Positions 46,791 through 56,361 of a DNA stretch of 64,000 bases are shown one piece after another. The DNA lies in NCBI GenBank assembly GCA_905373475.1, contig CAJPTC010000011.1:1-64000 (forward strand). The letters are read 5' to 3'. Each line of letters starts with the position of its first letter. Within the stretch, counting starts at the first letter, position 1. The notes under the pieces were generated by a model. The model made no database searches, was not told the origin of the DNA, and saw only the letters and a program-made list of their open reading frames with translations. This DNA comes from Bacteroidia bacterium (GTDB lineage Bacteria; Bacteroidota; Bacteroidia; Bacteroidales; CAJPTX01). The position numbers and the translations under genes are program-made.

Positions 46791-47101
46791 AGAAAATGAA
46801 AAAAAACGAACCGTTAAAATTGCACTTGAACACTTGACGGAAGTATTGCGGCTTTGGGGTTCTCTGTTAGTACACGGCTATTGTACCGAAATTTCAAATC
46901 ACGAGTGCTAGTAGACCTATACGAAAACCTGATAATGTTGGAGGCTGTACGGAAAACGTTTTTCGCGAGTCTTAGAAGCTCGTTCATACGGAATTGGTCG
47001 CGTTTCTTCAGGTTAGTGTAACGAATTACAGGATTCGTATTCTCGTCTCTTCACTTCTATAATGCGTTAGTTGGGCTAAGAAAATATTCCCTATTCTTGT
47101 T
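46791..47101. other. Intergenic region with possible frameshifted remnant
   Basis: Right after the orphan gene, an ATG at 46796 opens MKKNEPLK, which stops after 13 codons. A +2 shift at the AAAA near 46816 would extend it with IALEHLTEVLRLWGSLLVHG to a stop at 46909-46911. This may be a second decayed frame, but the signal is weak. The bases 46912-47101 show nothing recognisable. Confidence 0.3.
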
Positions 47102-47109
47102 TACCTTTG
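47102..47109 (+). promoter_or_regulatory. Candidate -7 promoter element for kbl
   Basis: TACCTTTG matches TAnnTTTG, 31 bases before the kbl ATG. Confidence 0.55.
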
Positions 47110-47140
47110 TCGCACGGAATATTGATAAATAGCGACGGTG

Positions 47141-48331
47141 ATGTACGGAAAGATGCAACAGCACTTGGCGAAAGAACTAGCTGCCATTGAAGAGGCTGGA
47201 CTCTATAAACGCGAGCGCGAAATTATTACTCCGCAAGGAGCACAAATCAAGGTTAGCACGGGAGCAGACGTATTGAACTTCTGTGCCAATAACTATTTAG
47301 GACTCTCTGACAATCCTACGGTGATCGAGGCGGCAAAGAAGATGATGGATCGCCGCGGATACGGGATGTCTTCTGTGCGTTTCATCTGCGGAACACAAGA
47401 TGTGCATCGCGAACTCGAAAGCGCCATTGCAAAATATTTCGGACTCGACGACTCTATTCTCTATGTCGCTTGCTTCGATGCCAATGGTGGCGTTTTTGAA
47501 CCTCTTTTTGGCGAAGAGGATGCAATCATCTCGGATGCGCTAAATCATGCATCCATTATAGATGGTGTGAGACTTTGCAAGGCAAAACGTTATCGCTATG
47601 CCAATGCGAACATGGAAGAGTTGGAGAGCTGCCTGAAAGAAGCACAAGCGCAGCGATTCCGCATCATTGTTACAGATGGTGTTTTCTCCATGGATGGAAA
47701 CGTTGCTCCGCTAGATAAAATCTGTGCTCTTGCCAAAAAGTATGATGCACTCGTTATGGTGGACGAAAGCCATTCGGCAGGAGTTGTCGGAAAGACAGGG
47801 CGCGGTGTGACAGAGCTCTACAACCTTCGCGGTGAAGTAGATATTATAACGGGTACGTTGGGAAAAGCCTTTGGTGGTGGTTGTGGTGGATTTACCGCGG
47901 CTCGCAAAGAGATAGTAGACCTGTTGCGGCAACGTTCGCGCCCCTATCTATTCTCCAATTCAGTGCCACCTCCTGTAGTGGGTGCTAGTCTAGCTGTATT
48001 TGAAATGTTGGCGAAAGACGACAGTCTGCATGCCAAACTGGTTGAAAATACAGAATATTTCAAGCAGAAGATGAGTGCTGCGGGCTTTGATATTAAGCCT
48101 AGCCAAAGCGCTATTCTGGCCGTAATGCTCTATGATGCAAAGCTTTCGCAAGTTATGGCGGCTGATATGCTCAACGAAGGGATCTATGTTACGGGCTTCT
48201 ACTACCCAGTAGTACCTAAGGATCAGGCACGTATTCGAGTACAGCTCTCGGCTGCCCATGAGCGTGAGCATCTAGACAGGTGCGTAGATGCATTCATTAA
48301 GGTTGGAAAGAAACATGGCGTAATCCATTAG
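47141..48331 (+). CDS. kbl: Glycine C-acetyltransferase (2-amino-3-ketobutyrate CoA ligase)
   Basis: PLP enzyme of the alpha-oxoamine synthase family, converting 2-amino-3-oxobutyrate plus CoA to glycine and acetyl-CoA. The 396-aa sequence has FCANNYLGLS, GYGMSSVRFICGTQ, the VMVDESHSAGVVGKTGRG segment and the PLP lysine in TGTLGKAFGGG. Length and motifs are closer to Kbl than to the BioF or serine palmitoyltransferase relatives, but substrate specificity is inferred from similarity. No tdh gene is adjacent. The ATG at 47141 is used; a GTG one codon earlier is possible. Confidence 0.93.
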   Translation: MYGKMQQHLAKELAAIEEAGLYKREREIITPQGAQIKVSTGADVLNFCANNYLGLSDNPTVIEAAKKMMDRRGYGMSSVRFICGTQDVHRELESAIAKYFGLDDSILYVACFDANGGVFEPLFGEEDAIISDALNHASIIDGVRLCKAKRYRYANANMEELESCLKEAQAQRFRIIVTDGVFSMDGNVAPLDKICALAKKYDALVMVDESHSAGVVGKTGRGVTELYNLRGEVDIITGTLGKAFGGGCGGFTAARKEIVDLLRQRSRPYLFSNSVPPPVVGASLAVFEMLAKDDSLHAKLVENTEYFKQKMSAAGFDIKPSQSAILAVMLYDAKLSQVMAADMLNEGIYVTGFYYPVVPKDQARIRVQLSAAHEREHLDRCVDAFIKVGKKHGVIH

Positions 48332-48386
48332 GTGGAGTAAGGTACGAGGCGTTTACCCGCTAAGTCATGACGAACTAAGCTAACAG

Positions 48387-48435
48387 AGCGAGAGCGCAGA
48401 ACTCAAAAGAGTACTGACTCTCGCTTTTGCTTTTA
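48387..48435 (+). terminator. Terminator after kbl
   Basis: Stem AGCGAGAG (48387-48394) pairs with 48418-48425, with an inner ACTC/GAGT helix, followed by TTTGCTTTTA. Confidence 0.72.
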
Positions 48436-48516
48436 TCAAAGAAGCACATAAAATTTCCAGACAACAGACAATTTCAGTAAGACTTTTAGAGACGAATTTC
48501 TAAACCATTCCTTTTC

Positions 48517-50259
48517 ATGAGTGATGTAGTAAAAGTTCTAGTTTCGATTTTTACGCTCGTCGGTGCACTAGGGATCTTTTTGTACGGTATGAAGCTACTC
48601 AGTGAGGCCTTGCAAAAAGTGGCGGGCTCGCGTATGCGGAGTTTGCTTGCAGCCATGACGAGTACCCGATTCAAAGGCATCCTCACGGGAATTCTGGTTA
48701 CTGTAGTCGTACAGTCTTCCTCTGCCACAACGGTTATGGTAGTAAGTTTTGTCAATGCTGGGCTACTTACGCTTACGCAGGCAGTCGGGGTCATCATGGG
48801 AGCCAATATAGGTACTACAGTTACTGCTTGGATTATTTCGCTCGTGGGCTTTGAGATGGACATGGGGCTTATGGCGCTCCCTCTCTTAGGAATAGGTGTC
48901 CCTTTTCTCTTTAGCAAGAATAATAATTTGCACGCCATCGGTGAAACGGTTTTGGGCTTCTCATTGCTATTCTTGGGGCTGATGTTTCTGAAAAATTCAG
49001 TGCCTGACTTGTCGCAATATCCCCGTATTCTCGAAGTTCTCTCACATTATACGCAGCTCGGTATTTGGTCTATCCTACTCTTTGTAGCCATAGGTATAGG
49101 ACTTACCGTAGTGGTACAATCTTCGTCCGCCACAATGGCGCTAACATTGCTTATGTGTGCCAATGGGTGGATCGATTTTAGCATGGCTGCGGCCATGATT
49201 CTCGGAGAGAACGTAGGTACTACTATCACCGCTGTGATAGCCGCCTCGGTGGGGAATACATCGGCGCGGCAGACGGCTCTTTTCCATTTAGTATTCAATG
49301 TGCTGGGGGTAATATGGGTGCTCATACTATTTTCGCCTTTCCTCCGTCTGGTAGATGCAATTACGCAGGCATTGGGGGTAACTTCCCCAATGGTAAGCGC
49401 GTCGAGTGCTCCCATTGGTCTCTCTATTTTTCATACCACCTTCAACACCCTCAATACGTTCGTGATGGTTTGGTTTACGCCCCAATTGGTAAAACTCGTG
49501 AAACGACTCCTCCCACAAAAAGAAACGGAAGACGAGGAGTATCGTCTCCGATTTATTGGGCACGACTATATGCCAACGGGTGAAATTGCACTCCTCTCTG
49601 TTTGGCAAGAGGTGGCAGGCTATGCCAGACGCGTGCATCGCATGTTCGGGTTTGTACAACGAATGCTCGATCCTGCCAACGATAAAGAGCTCCAGAAAAC
49701 CTACGAGCGGATTCTTAAATACGAGAATATAAGCGACCGTATGGAGGTTGAGATAGGGAACTACTTAGGGCGGTTACACACCTCGGAGCTGAGCGACAAA
49801 GCCCGTCAACAAGTGACCGCTTTGATGAAAATTATCAGTAACATTGAGAGTATCGCAGACTGCTGCCACAATGCCGGGAAAATCCTCAAGCGTAAAAGGG
49901 AAGCGGATTTATGGTTCAATGAATACATACTAAAGCATCTGGACGTAATGCTGGATCTAGTAGATCGCGCCTTTAATGTTATGATAACCAACCTCACCAA
50001 TAATATGGCGGCAGACCTTGCTGCGGCGCAGAAATGTGAAGAAGCAATAGATCATTATCGCAACGAACTGAAGCATAAGCACCTCAAGAACGTTGAAAAT
50101 GGGGTTTATACGTACGAGGCGGGAGTATTTTACAGTGATCTGTATTCGCAGTGCGAACGAATGGGGGATCATATTATCAACGTCTCCGAAGATATTGATG
50201 AGATGACACTCTTGGACAAGGAGATCCCAGAGGACGAAAAAGAAGAAGACAACAACTAG
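48517..50259 (+). CDS. Na/Pi cotransporter family protein with PhoU-like domain
   Basis: A 580-aa inner-membrane protein. The membrane half (residues 1-325) has the two inverted Na/Pi repeats, each with a QSSSAT motif (VVVQSSSATTVMVVSF near residue 65 and VVQSSSATMALTLLMC near 203). The C-terminal 200 residues form a helical PhoU-like cytosolic domain (YERILKYENISDRMEVEI, IISNIESIADCCHN). Predicted to import phosphate with sodium; substrate is inferred from family. It lies 15 bases upstream of the rhomboid gene. Confidence 0.93.
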   Translation: MSDVVKVLVSIFTLVGALGIFLYGMKLLSEALQKVAGSRMRSLLAAMTSTRFKGILTGILVTVVVQSSSATTVMVVSFVNAGLLTLTQAVGVIMGANIGTTVTAWIISLVGFEMDMGLMALPLLGIGVPFLFSKNNNLHAIGETVLGFSLLFLGLMFLKNSVPDLSQYPRILEVLSHYTQLGIWSILLFVAIGIGLTVVVQSSSATMALTLLMCANGWIDFSMAAAMILGENVGTTITAVIAASVGNTSARQTALFHLVFNVLGVIWVLILFSPFLRLVDAITQALGVTSPMVSASSAPIGLSIFHTTFNTLNTFVMVWFTPQLVKLVKRLLPQKETEDEEYRLRFIGHDYMPTGEIALLSVWQEVAGYARRVHRMFGFVQRMLDPANDKELQKTYERILKYENISDRMEVEIGNYLGRLHTSELSDKARQQVTALMKIISNIESIADCCHNAGKILKRKREADLWFNEYILKHLDVMLDLVDRAFNVMITNLTNNMAADLAAAQKCEEAIDHYRNELKHKHLKNVENGVYTYEAGVFYSDLYSQCERMGDHIINVSEDIDEMTLLDKEIPEDEKEEDNN

Positions 50260-50274
50260 CAAGATTGTTGTACT

Positions 50275-50961
50275 GTGCTGGAGCTCAAGGAACAAATTGC
50301 AAAACGGAGGCTTGGAGTTGCGGTACTTTTCCCAGCTCTCCTCCTTGTTTTGTTGTGGCTAGCTTATGTTATTGCCATCAATACGGAGGGCGGTTCGCTC
50401 TATTGGTTAGGTATTTATCCGCGAACTGTAGCTGGACTCGTTGGTATCGTACTTAGCCCTCTGTTGCATGCAGATTTTGAGCATGCTCTTTCCAATAGTA
50501 TAGCGCTCGCCCTATTGGGTGTAGCGCTCTTTTATTTCTACCCGCGCGAAGCATTTCAAGTCCTCGTTTTCGGTTGGCTTTTTAGCGGATTGCTCACATG
50601 GCTAATTGCCCGTCCTGCATACCATATCGGGGCGAGTGGTTTGATCTACGTTTTCGGGGTTTACCTTATTTTTCGCGGATGGCGTGTCCGCCGAAAAGCA
50701 TTAGCAGCTCTTTCACTGTTGGTTACCTTTGCCTACGGAAGTATGATATGGGGGATTTTCCCCGCGGAGCTTCATATTTCGTGGGAGGGGCATCTTTCGG
50801 GCGCTCTTGTGGGAGTGGTACTTGCTTTTTGGCAAAAAGTGGATAATAAAGCCCCGCTTGCCGCTTTTGGCGCTCCTTCAGCTTACGATTTCTCCACCTA
50901 TTCTCATACAGGACTTCCCAATTGGAAGCTTCGCTACCGTTCTCCTAAGGAGAAACGTTAG
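50275..50961 (+). CDS. Rhomboid-family intramembrane serine protease
   Basis: A 228-aa polytopic membrane protein with the rhomboid catalytic Ser in HIGASGLIY (about residue 120) and the partner His in SWEGHLSGALVG (about 168). An N-terminal HADFEHALSNS segment corresponds to the rhomboid LHxxxxHxxxN region (Asn in the oxyanion area). Both catalytic residues are present, so it is probably an active protease. The start is a GTG; no ATG lies upstream in frame before the preceding gene. Substrate unknown. Confidence 0.9.
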   Translation: MLELKEQIAKRRLGVAVLFPALLLVLLWLAYVIAINTEGGSLYWLGIYPRTVAGLVGIVLSPLLHADFEHALSNSIALALLGVALFYFYPREAFQVLVFGWLFSGLLTWLIARPAYHIGASGLIYVFGVYLIFRGWRVRRKALAALSLLVTFAYGSMIWGIFPAELHISWEGHLSGALVGVVLAFWQKVDNKAPLAAFGAPSAYDFSTYSHTGLPNWKLRYRSPKEKR

Positions 50962-51084
50962 GAGAGTGAAACAACTTAGCTTACGGAGCTGTTCTTTTCG
51001 TTTGCCTTTTATCCCATAGTCTTTATAGTCTCTCTAAATTTGTGCACTTAGAGAGAAATACGAGTTGAGATAGAAAAAGCACCC

Positions 51085-51092
51085 TACCTTTG
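51085..51092 (+). promoter_or_regulatory. Candidate -7 promoter element for the frd/sdh operon
   Basis: TACCTTTG matches TAnnTTTG, 51 bases before the cytochrome b subunit start; TTG at 51065-51067 could belong to a -33 element. Confidence 0.55.
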
Positions 51093-51143
51093 CGGGACGT
51101 GGCGTGGAGTGACGCGCCAAGTTAACTTTACGATTTTACGAAT

Positions 51144-51845
51144 ATGGGTGGTATTTTCAGCAATTCAGTAGGGCACAAGCTCGTAATGTCTATTACGGGG
51201 CTTTTCCTGATCCTATTTCTTTTGGTTCACCTGAGTATGAACTTTGCTTTGGTTCTGAACGATGTTTCCCTGTTTGGACGGCATTGGGGAGAAGGCGAGC
51301 TGTACAACACAGCTGCGCACTTTATGATTTCGACCCCACTAATCCGTCTCATGGAACCGCTGCTTGCTGCAGGCTTTATTTTCCATATTGTGTATGCTAC
51401 GATTATTACAGTACGTAATCGCAGACACCGTCCTATTTCTTATGCCGTACGAGCAGGCAACCACCTTTCTTCGTGGTCGTCAAAAAATATGTACATCCTA
51501 GGTTTTGCTCTATTGCTCTTCTTGGGGTTACATATTTGGAATTTCTTCTATCGATTCCGCTATACGACTATGCCCGAAACGGTGGTTAACGGTGTTACAA
51601 TGGATGATTCCTACTCCGTGGTGGCAGCCCTCTTCCACAGCAGCGTTATCTATTGTTTGGTGTATGTGTTGGCTGGTTTGATTTTGGCACTCCACCTTTC
51701 CCACGGTTTTTGGTCAGCATTCCAGACTGTGGGTTGGAACAACTTGAAGTGGATTCCGCGTCTGCGCATTATTTCCATTGCATTTGCCGTGTTGGTGGGG
51801 GCAGGCTTTGCCATAATCCCGCTTTATTTCTTATTCGTTCGTTAA
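51144..51845 (+). CDS. sdhC: Succinate dehydrogenase/fumarate reductase cytochrome b subunit
   Basis: Membrane anchor of a b558-type succinate:quinone oxidoreductase, carrying haem and the quinone site. The 233-aa protein has five predicted membrane helices and the conserved His residues (LVHLSMNFAL, GFIFHIVYATI, LGLHIWNFFY, LHLSHGFWSAFQ). It starts the operon b subunit, flavoprotein, iron-sulfur protein, the Bacteroidota arrangement in which one complex serves fumarate reduction with menaquinol. Direction of the reaction is inferred. Confidence 0.93.
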   Translation: MGGIFSNSVGHKLVMSITGLFLILFLLVHLSMNFALVLNDVSLFGRHWGEGELYNTAAHFMISTPLIRLMEPLLAAGFIFHIVYATIITVRNRRHRPISYAVRAGNHLSSWSSKNMYILGFALLLFLGLHIWNFFYRFRYTTMPETVVNGVTMDDSYSVVAALFHSSVIYCLVYVLAGLILALHLSHGFWSAFQTVGWNNLKWIPRLRIISIAFAVLVGAGFAIIPLYFLFVR

Positions 51846-51865
51846 GCTGAAGGAGGTTATAGAAG

Positions 51866-53785
51866 ATGAGTGTTGTACTAGATTCAAAGATTCCCGAAGG
51901 TCCTTTGGCGGAGAAGTGGGATCGCCACAAAGCGAGCTTAAAATTGGTAAACCCCGCGAACAGAAAGCGTCTGGACATCATTGTAATAGGAACAGGGCTA
52001 GCTGGGGCAGGTGCGGCGTCGTCGCTCGGCGAACTGGGTTACAATGTTAAGGTCTTTTGTTTTCAAGATTCACCGCGTCGCGCGCATTCGGTTGCAGCAC
52101 AGGGTGGAACGAATGCAGCTAAGAACTATAAAAACGATAACGATAGCGTTTATCGCTTGTTCTACGACATGCTAAAAGGGGGCGACTTCCGTTCCCGCGA
52201 AGCCAATGTGTACAGAGCAGCGCAGGTAAGCAACGACGTAATAGACCATTTTACGGCGGTGGGAGTTCCCTTTGCGCGAGATTACGGCGGATTGATTGAG
52301 AATCGTTCGTTCGGCGGTGTACAGGTCTCTCGTACCTTCTATGCACAAGGTATTACAGGGCAACAGTGCCTCCTAGGAGCATATAGTACCTTGAATAGAC
52401 AAATTGCCAAAGGGACGGTGGCGGTGTATTCGCGCCGCGAAATGTTGGATGTGGTCGTAATAGACGGACGCGCACGTGGAATTATAGCGCGTAATCTCGT
52501 AACAGGCGAGTTGGAACGCCACAGTGCACATGCCGTAGTGCTTGCTACGGGAGGGTATGGTACAATTTACTACTACTCAACGCTTGCACTCAATAGCAAT
52601 GGGTCGGCGGCTATGGCAGCGTATCGGAAGGGGGCTTGTTTTGCCAATCCGAGTTTTATACAGATACACCCCACGGGTTTACCGATGCTCAACGAGTTTC
52701 AGAGCAAACTGACGCTCATGAGCGAATCGTTGCGCAACGATGGCCGTATTTGGGTGCCTAAGAAAAAGGGCGATACACGCAAACCGAACGAAATACCCGA
52801 AGAGGAGCGCGATTATTATCTCGAACGTCGTTACCCCGCATTTGGTAACTTGGTGCCACGAGATGTTGCGTCGCGCGCTGCTAAGGAACGTTGCGATGCA
52901 GGCTACGGAGTAGGTCCGACGGGGCAGAGTGTTTACCTCGATTTCGGAGAGGCGCTTGGGCGCCTAGGCGAAAAGGTGCTGATGGATCGTTATGGCAATC
53001 TTTTTGAAATGTACGAGAAGATTGTAGGCGAATCGCCCTTAAAGACGCCGATGCGGATTTATCCTTCTGGGCACTACACGATGGGTGGACTCTGGGTAGA
53101 CTACAATCTGATGACTACTGTGCCTGGGCTTTTCGCTATTGGCGAGAGCAACTTCTCGGATCAGGGCGCTAATCGTTTGGGTGCAGCATCCTTGATGCAG
53201 ACATCGGGCGATGGCTACTTTATTATCCCCTATACAATTTCTGACTACCTCTCAGATCAAATTCGCGTGCCTCGTTTCGATACAAAGACCAAAGAATTCG
53301 ATGAGGCTGAGGCGGCAGTACGTGCGCGTATTGATAAGCTGATGAACATAAAGGGTACTAAGTCGGCTACTTCTTTCCACAAACGCCTAGGTAAGATTAT
53401 GTGGGAGTATTGTGGCATGTCGCGGAACGAAGAGGGGTTGAAGAAAGCGCTGACCCTCATTGATGAGTTGGAGAAAGAATTCTGGTCAGATTTACGGATT
53501 CTTGGTACGGACAAGGGAGTAAATCAAGACTTGGAAAAAGCGGGGCGTATAGCCGATTTCTTCGATATTGCGCGCCTTATGTGTCTCGATGCGCTTAACC
53601 GACAGGAGAGCTGTGGTGCTCATTTCCGCGAGGAATCGCAAACAGAAACGGGCGAAGCAAAACGTATAGATGCAGAGTACTCCTACGTCTCTGTATGGGA
53701 ATACAAAGGACAAGAACGTCCTGAGCTCCATAAAGAGCCCTTGAAATTCGAGTATGTGAAATTGGCAGAACGTAGCTACAAATAG
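51866..53785 (+). CDS. sdhA: Succinate dehydrogenase/fumarate reductase flavoprotein subunit
   Basis: Catalytic subunit with covalently bound FAD. The 639-aa sequence has the N-terminal nucleotide-binding [19 protein letters not shown], the FAD-linking His in [15 protein letters not shown] (about residue 75), the active-site region with HPTGLPML and [18 protein letters not shown], and [15 protein letters not shown] at the FAD site. Length fits the Bacteroidota form. AAGGAGG lies before the ATG. 20 bases after the b subunit. Confidence 0.97.
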   Translation: MSVVLDSKIPEGPLAEKWDRHKASLKLVNPANRKRLDIIVIGTGLAGAGAASSLGELGYNVKVFCFQDSPRRAHSVAAQGGTNAAKNYKNDNDSVYRLFYDMLKGGDFRSREANVYRAAQVSNDVIDHFTAVGVPFARDYGGLIENRSFGGVQVSRTFYAQGITGQQCLLGAYSTLNRQIAKGTVAVYSRREMLDVVVIDGRARGIIARNLVTGELERHSAHAVVLATGGYGTIYYYSTLALNSNGSAAMAAYRKGACFANPSFIQIHPTGLPMLNEFQSKLTLMSESLRNDGRIWVPKKKGDTRKPNEIPEEERDYYLERRYPAFGNLVPRDVASRAAKERCDAGYGVGPTGQSVYLDFGEALGRLGEKVLMDRYGNLFEMYEKIVGESPLKTPMRIYPSGHYTMGGLWVDYNLMTTVPGLFAIGESNFSDQGANRLGAASLMQTSGDGYFIIPYTISDYLSDQIRVPRFDTKTKEFDEAEAAVRARIDKLMNIKGTKSATSFHKRLGKIMWEYCGMSRNEEGLKKALTLIDELEKEFWSDLRILGTDKGVNQDLEKAGRIADFFDIARLMCLDALNRQESCGAHFREESQTETGEAKRIDAEYSYVSVWEYKGQERPELHKEPLKFEYVKLAERSYK

Positions 53786-53819
53786 GCGCGGGAACGGTTT
53801 TATGGAAGGGAGAAAGACA

Positions 53820-54563
53820 ATGGATATTGTACTCAAGATATGGCGTCAGGAAAATCCCAAAGCTAAGGGACGTTTTGAGAAATACGAGCTCAAGAATGTA
53901 GTGCCCGATATGTCGTTCCTCGAAATGTTGGACTATTTGAATTCTGAGCTCCTACAGCAGGGAATTGAACCCGTCGCTTTTGATCACGACTGCCGCGAAG
54001 GCATCTGTGGTTGTTGTAGCCTCTATATCAATGGTAAGCCGCATGGTCCTGAAACGAAGACGACAACGTGCGAACTACATATGCGTTCGTTCCGCAACGG
54101 TGCTACAATTACGGTAGAACCATGGAGAGCAGCGGCATTTCCCGTAATCAAGGATTTGATTGTAGATCGTCACGCTTTCGATAAGATTCAGCAAGCAGGA
54201 GGTTATATATCGGTGAATATCGGTGCGGCACAGGATGCCAATGCTATTCTAGTTCCGAAGCAAAAGGCAGACGAATCTATTTTGGGTGCTTCTTGTATAG
54301 GTTGTGGTGCATGTGTAGCGGCTTGCAAGAATGCTTCCGCCATGTTGTTTGTTTCGGCAAAGGTCTCGCAATATGCCCTACTCCCACAAGGAAGACCAGA
54401 AGCTGCTATGCGTGTGAAAAATATGCTAGCACAGATGGATGCTTTGGGCTTTGGTGGGTGTACCAATACCAGAGCATGCGAGGCTGAGTGTCCTAAGGGT
54501 ATCTCTATTGCGCATATAGCGCGCCTAAATCGCGAATTTATTATCGCGAAGCTAAGAGATTAG
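53820..54563 (+). CDS. sdhB: Succinate dehydrogenase/fumarate reductase iron-sulfur subunit
   Basis: Electron-transfer subunit with three clusters. The 247-aa sequence has the [2Fe-2S] set CREGICGCC followed by a Cys in TTTCELHM, and two further sets [13 protein letters not shown] and [16 protein letters not shown] for [4Fe-4S] and [3Fe-4S]. The ATG at 53820 is chosen because GAAGGGAGA lies just before it; the ATG at 53802 would start within that ribosome binding region. It ends the operon before a strong terminator. Confidence 0.96.
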   Translation: MDIVLKIWRQENPKAKGRFEKYELKNVVPDMSFLEMLDYLNSELLQQGIEPVAFDHDCREGICGCCSLYINGKPHGPETKTTTCELHMRSFRNGATITVEPWRAAAFPVIKDLIVDRHAFDKIQQAGGYISVNIGAAQDANAILVPKQKADESILGASCIGCGACVAACKNASAMLFVSAKVSQYALLPQGRPEAAMRVKNMLAQMDALGFGGCTNTRACEAECPKGISIAHIARLNREFIIAKLRD

Positions 54564-54586
54564 ACGTTTATGAAGTTCTCTTATAG

Positions 54587-54620
54587 AAAGAGGCGCTACC
54601 TATTGGCAGCGCCTCTTTTT
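54587..54620 (+). terminator. Rho-independent terminator after sdhB
   Basis: An 11-bp stem AAAGAGGCGCT (54587-54597 with 54608-54618) followed by a run of T. It lies 24 bases past sdhB. Confidence 0.92.
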
Positions 54621-54665
54621 GTATCGTCTTTGAGGGGGGAGTTTATATGCAGTGGCGTGTTTGTG

Positions 54666-56273
54666 TTATTCTATAACCTCACTTTTCCACTCTTTGATGC
54701 TATGCTTGGCATTGTTGAAGCTCACTCCAATGGCTACAATCTTTTTGCCTTCGTTACGGAAAGGTTCGGCATATCCCTTTTCTTTTATTTGAGCAAGCGC
54801 TTTCTCCGCCGTTCCCTTGCTCCAGAGCTTGAACTCAAAAAGATAAATGGTATTTGGGGTGTGGACTACGCAGTCGGCGCGCCCAGTTGCACAATGCGCC
54901 TCAGTCTGTACAAAGAAGCCCATAATCTTAAAGATGAGATATACCGCCGTCTGATAGTTTTGTTCCCGCCATTTAACGCACTCGGGCGACGTGCTATCGT
55001 ACGGAATCCCTGCAATGAGTGCCTGCAAGCCTCGCATAAAATCCTCTGTATTCCCCTTCCGTAGGTGATTTACAAACTGCTGCGCCAGATGCCGTGCTGC
55101 ATCGCCATTCAGCTGCGTATAGGCAGGGATTAGGTTCTCTAAGAATCCGTAGCGCACCTCATCGTTTGGGTATCCGAGTGTATAGAGTTCACTCTCCGTC
55201 GAGTAGCCTTTAATGGTAAGATAGCCCGCTTGAAAAAGAATAGGGAGTGGTGTTCCCGACTCTGCTCTGTAGCCCGACATGGAGCGTTCGCTCATAAAGA
55301 CTTCGCCCTCCAGATCTGGGATGTTGTAATGCGCATCGTAAAGGTATTTCACTAAAAAGGTAGGCGTGCCTGTTTCGTACCAATAGTCTTTGAGTGTACG
55401 CGATGCGAAAGCATTTAGAAGACTAAATGGGTTGTAAACATTTTCCCCTTTTTCGGCAAACAAATACCCATCGTAACGTTTTCTTAAAGCCTCGAGCGTT
55501 TCATCTATTGGTTGCTCCAAATTGTTTGCAAGAGCTTCAATTTCAGGCATAAAATGAGCCTTAAGTTCTCTTTCTGTAATACCACAAATTGCAGCGAAGT
55601 CGACCTGTAAACTAATATCGCGCAGATTATTCAAGCCACTAAAAACGCTTGCTTTACTAAACTTCGTCACCCCAGTAAGAAAAGCAAAGCGGAGATAGGA
55701 GTCACTACTCTTAATAACCGAATAAAAACCTCGCAGGAGGTCGCGATAAGGTTCGTTTAGTTCAGAACGATTGAGTGTATCCAGAAGCGGTTTGTCATAC
55801 TCATCTACGAGGATAACAACTTCTCGTTTTGTCTTCTCATACGCGCGCTGAATAATACCCTTGAATCTACTCGGATAGGTACCTTCAGAACTCTCTTTGC
55901 CGTAGAGCTTTTCCCATGCGACTAGGTGGGTGTTTAGTGAATTCTCTAGGTCGGATAGTTGTGCGTAGCGCTCCGTGTTAAAATCAAGATAGAGTACGGG
56001 ATATTCTAGCCATGCTTCTCGTTTCTCTTGCCGCGCAAGTTCCACTTCTGCCTTCTCTAGATATAAACCCTTAAACAGCTCTTTTTGCCCGCGAAAATAG
56101 GTGGCTAACGTAGAAAGAAATAGACTCTTCCCAAAACGCCGAGGACGGCTGAGAAAATAAACTTGATTTCTTAGGAGCTGTACAATGTATTGCGTCTTAT
56201 CAACGTAGTTGTACCGCTCTCTAATCATCTTTTCAAAGCTTTGTACGCCGATGGGTAGTCTTTGCGTTGCCAT
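54666..56273 (-). CDS. AAA-ATPase-like/PD-(D/E)XK nuclease-fold protein, copy 3
   Basis: Third member (535 aa). N-terminus MATQRLPIGVQSFEK, P-loop-like RPRRFGKS and Walker B VVILVDEYDK are intact. The nuclease centre is GRADCVV and YLFEFKLW, so the E-x-K triad is kept with Phe instead of Leu. In the first 295 residues it groups with copy 2 (FAAICGITERELKAHF, RKRYDGYLFAEKGENVYNPF); from there on it differs strongly from copies 1 and 2. It is convergent with sdhB and has its own upstream repeat shared with copy 2. Function unknown. Confidence 0.9.
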   Translation of the reverse strand: MATQRLPIGVQSFEKMIRERYNYVDKTQYIVQLLRNQVYFLSRPRRFGKSLFLSTLATYFRGQKELFKGLYLEKAEVELARQEKREAWLEYPVLYLDFNTERYAQLSDLENSLNTHLVAWEKLYGKESSEGTYPSRFKGIIQRAYEKTKREVVILVDEYDKPLLDTLNRSELNEPYRDLLRGFYSVIKSSDSYLRFAFLTGVTKFSKASVFSGLNNLRDISLQVDFAAICGITERELKAHFMPEIEALANNLEQPIDETLEALRKRYDGYLFAEKGENVYNPFSLLNAFASRTLKDYWYETGTPTFLVKYLYDAHYNIPDLEGEVFMSERSMSGYRAESGTPLPILFQAGYLTIKGYSTESELYTLGYPNDEVRYGFLENLIPAYTQLNGDAARHLAQQFVNHLRKGNTEDFMRGLQALIAGIPYDSTSPECVKWREQNYQTAVYLIFKIMGFFVQTEAHCATGRADCVVHTPNTIYLFEFKLWSKGTAEKALAQIKEKGYAEPFRNEGKKIVAIGVSFNNAKHSIKEWKSEVIE

Positions 56274-56285
56274 TCTTATAACTAT

Positions 56286-56307
56286 ATAGCACTAAGGTAC
56301 GAAAAAC
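56286..56307 (-). repeat. Upstream repeat shared with copy 2 of the AAA family
   Basis: Identical to 28963-28984, 13 bases before the copy 3 start. On the minus strand it holds TACCTTAG, similar to the -7 promoter element. A second block at 56331-56350 is similar to 29042-29061. Confidence 0.6.
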
Positions 56308-56361
56308 GTTGCGCATCTTTATTGCACAACAAAGCTGCTGTTTCTTATCTCGCTCGCTATG

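Noticed and set aside
54570..55064. 164-codon plus-strand frame after sdhB
   Set aside because: Mostly antisense to the well-supported third AAA/PD-(D/E)XK gene and begins inside the sdhB terminator.
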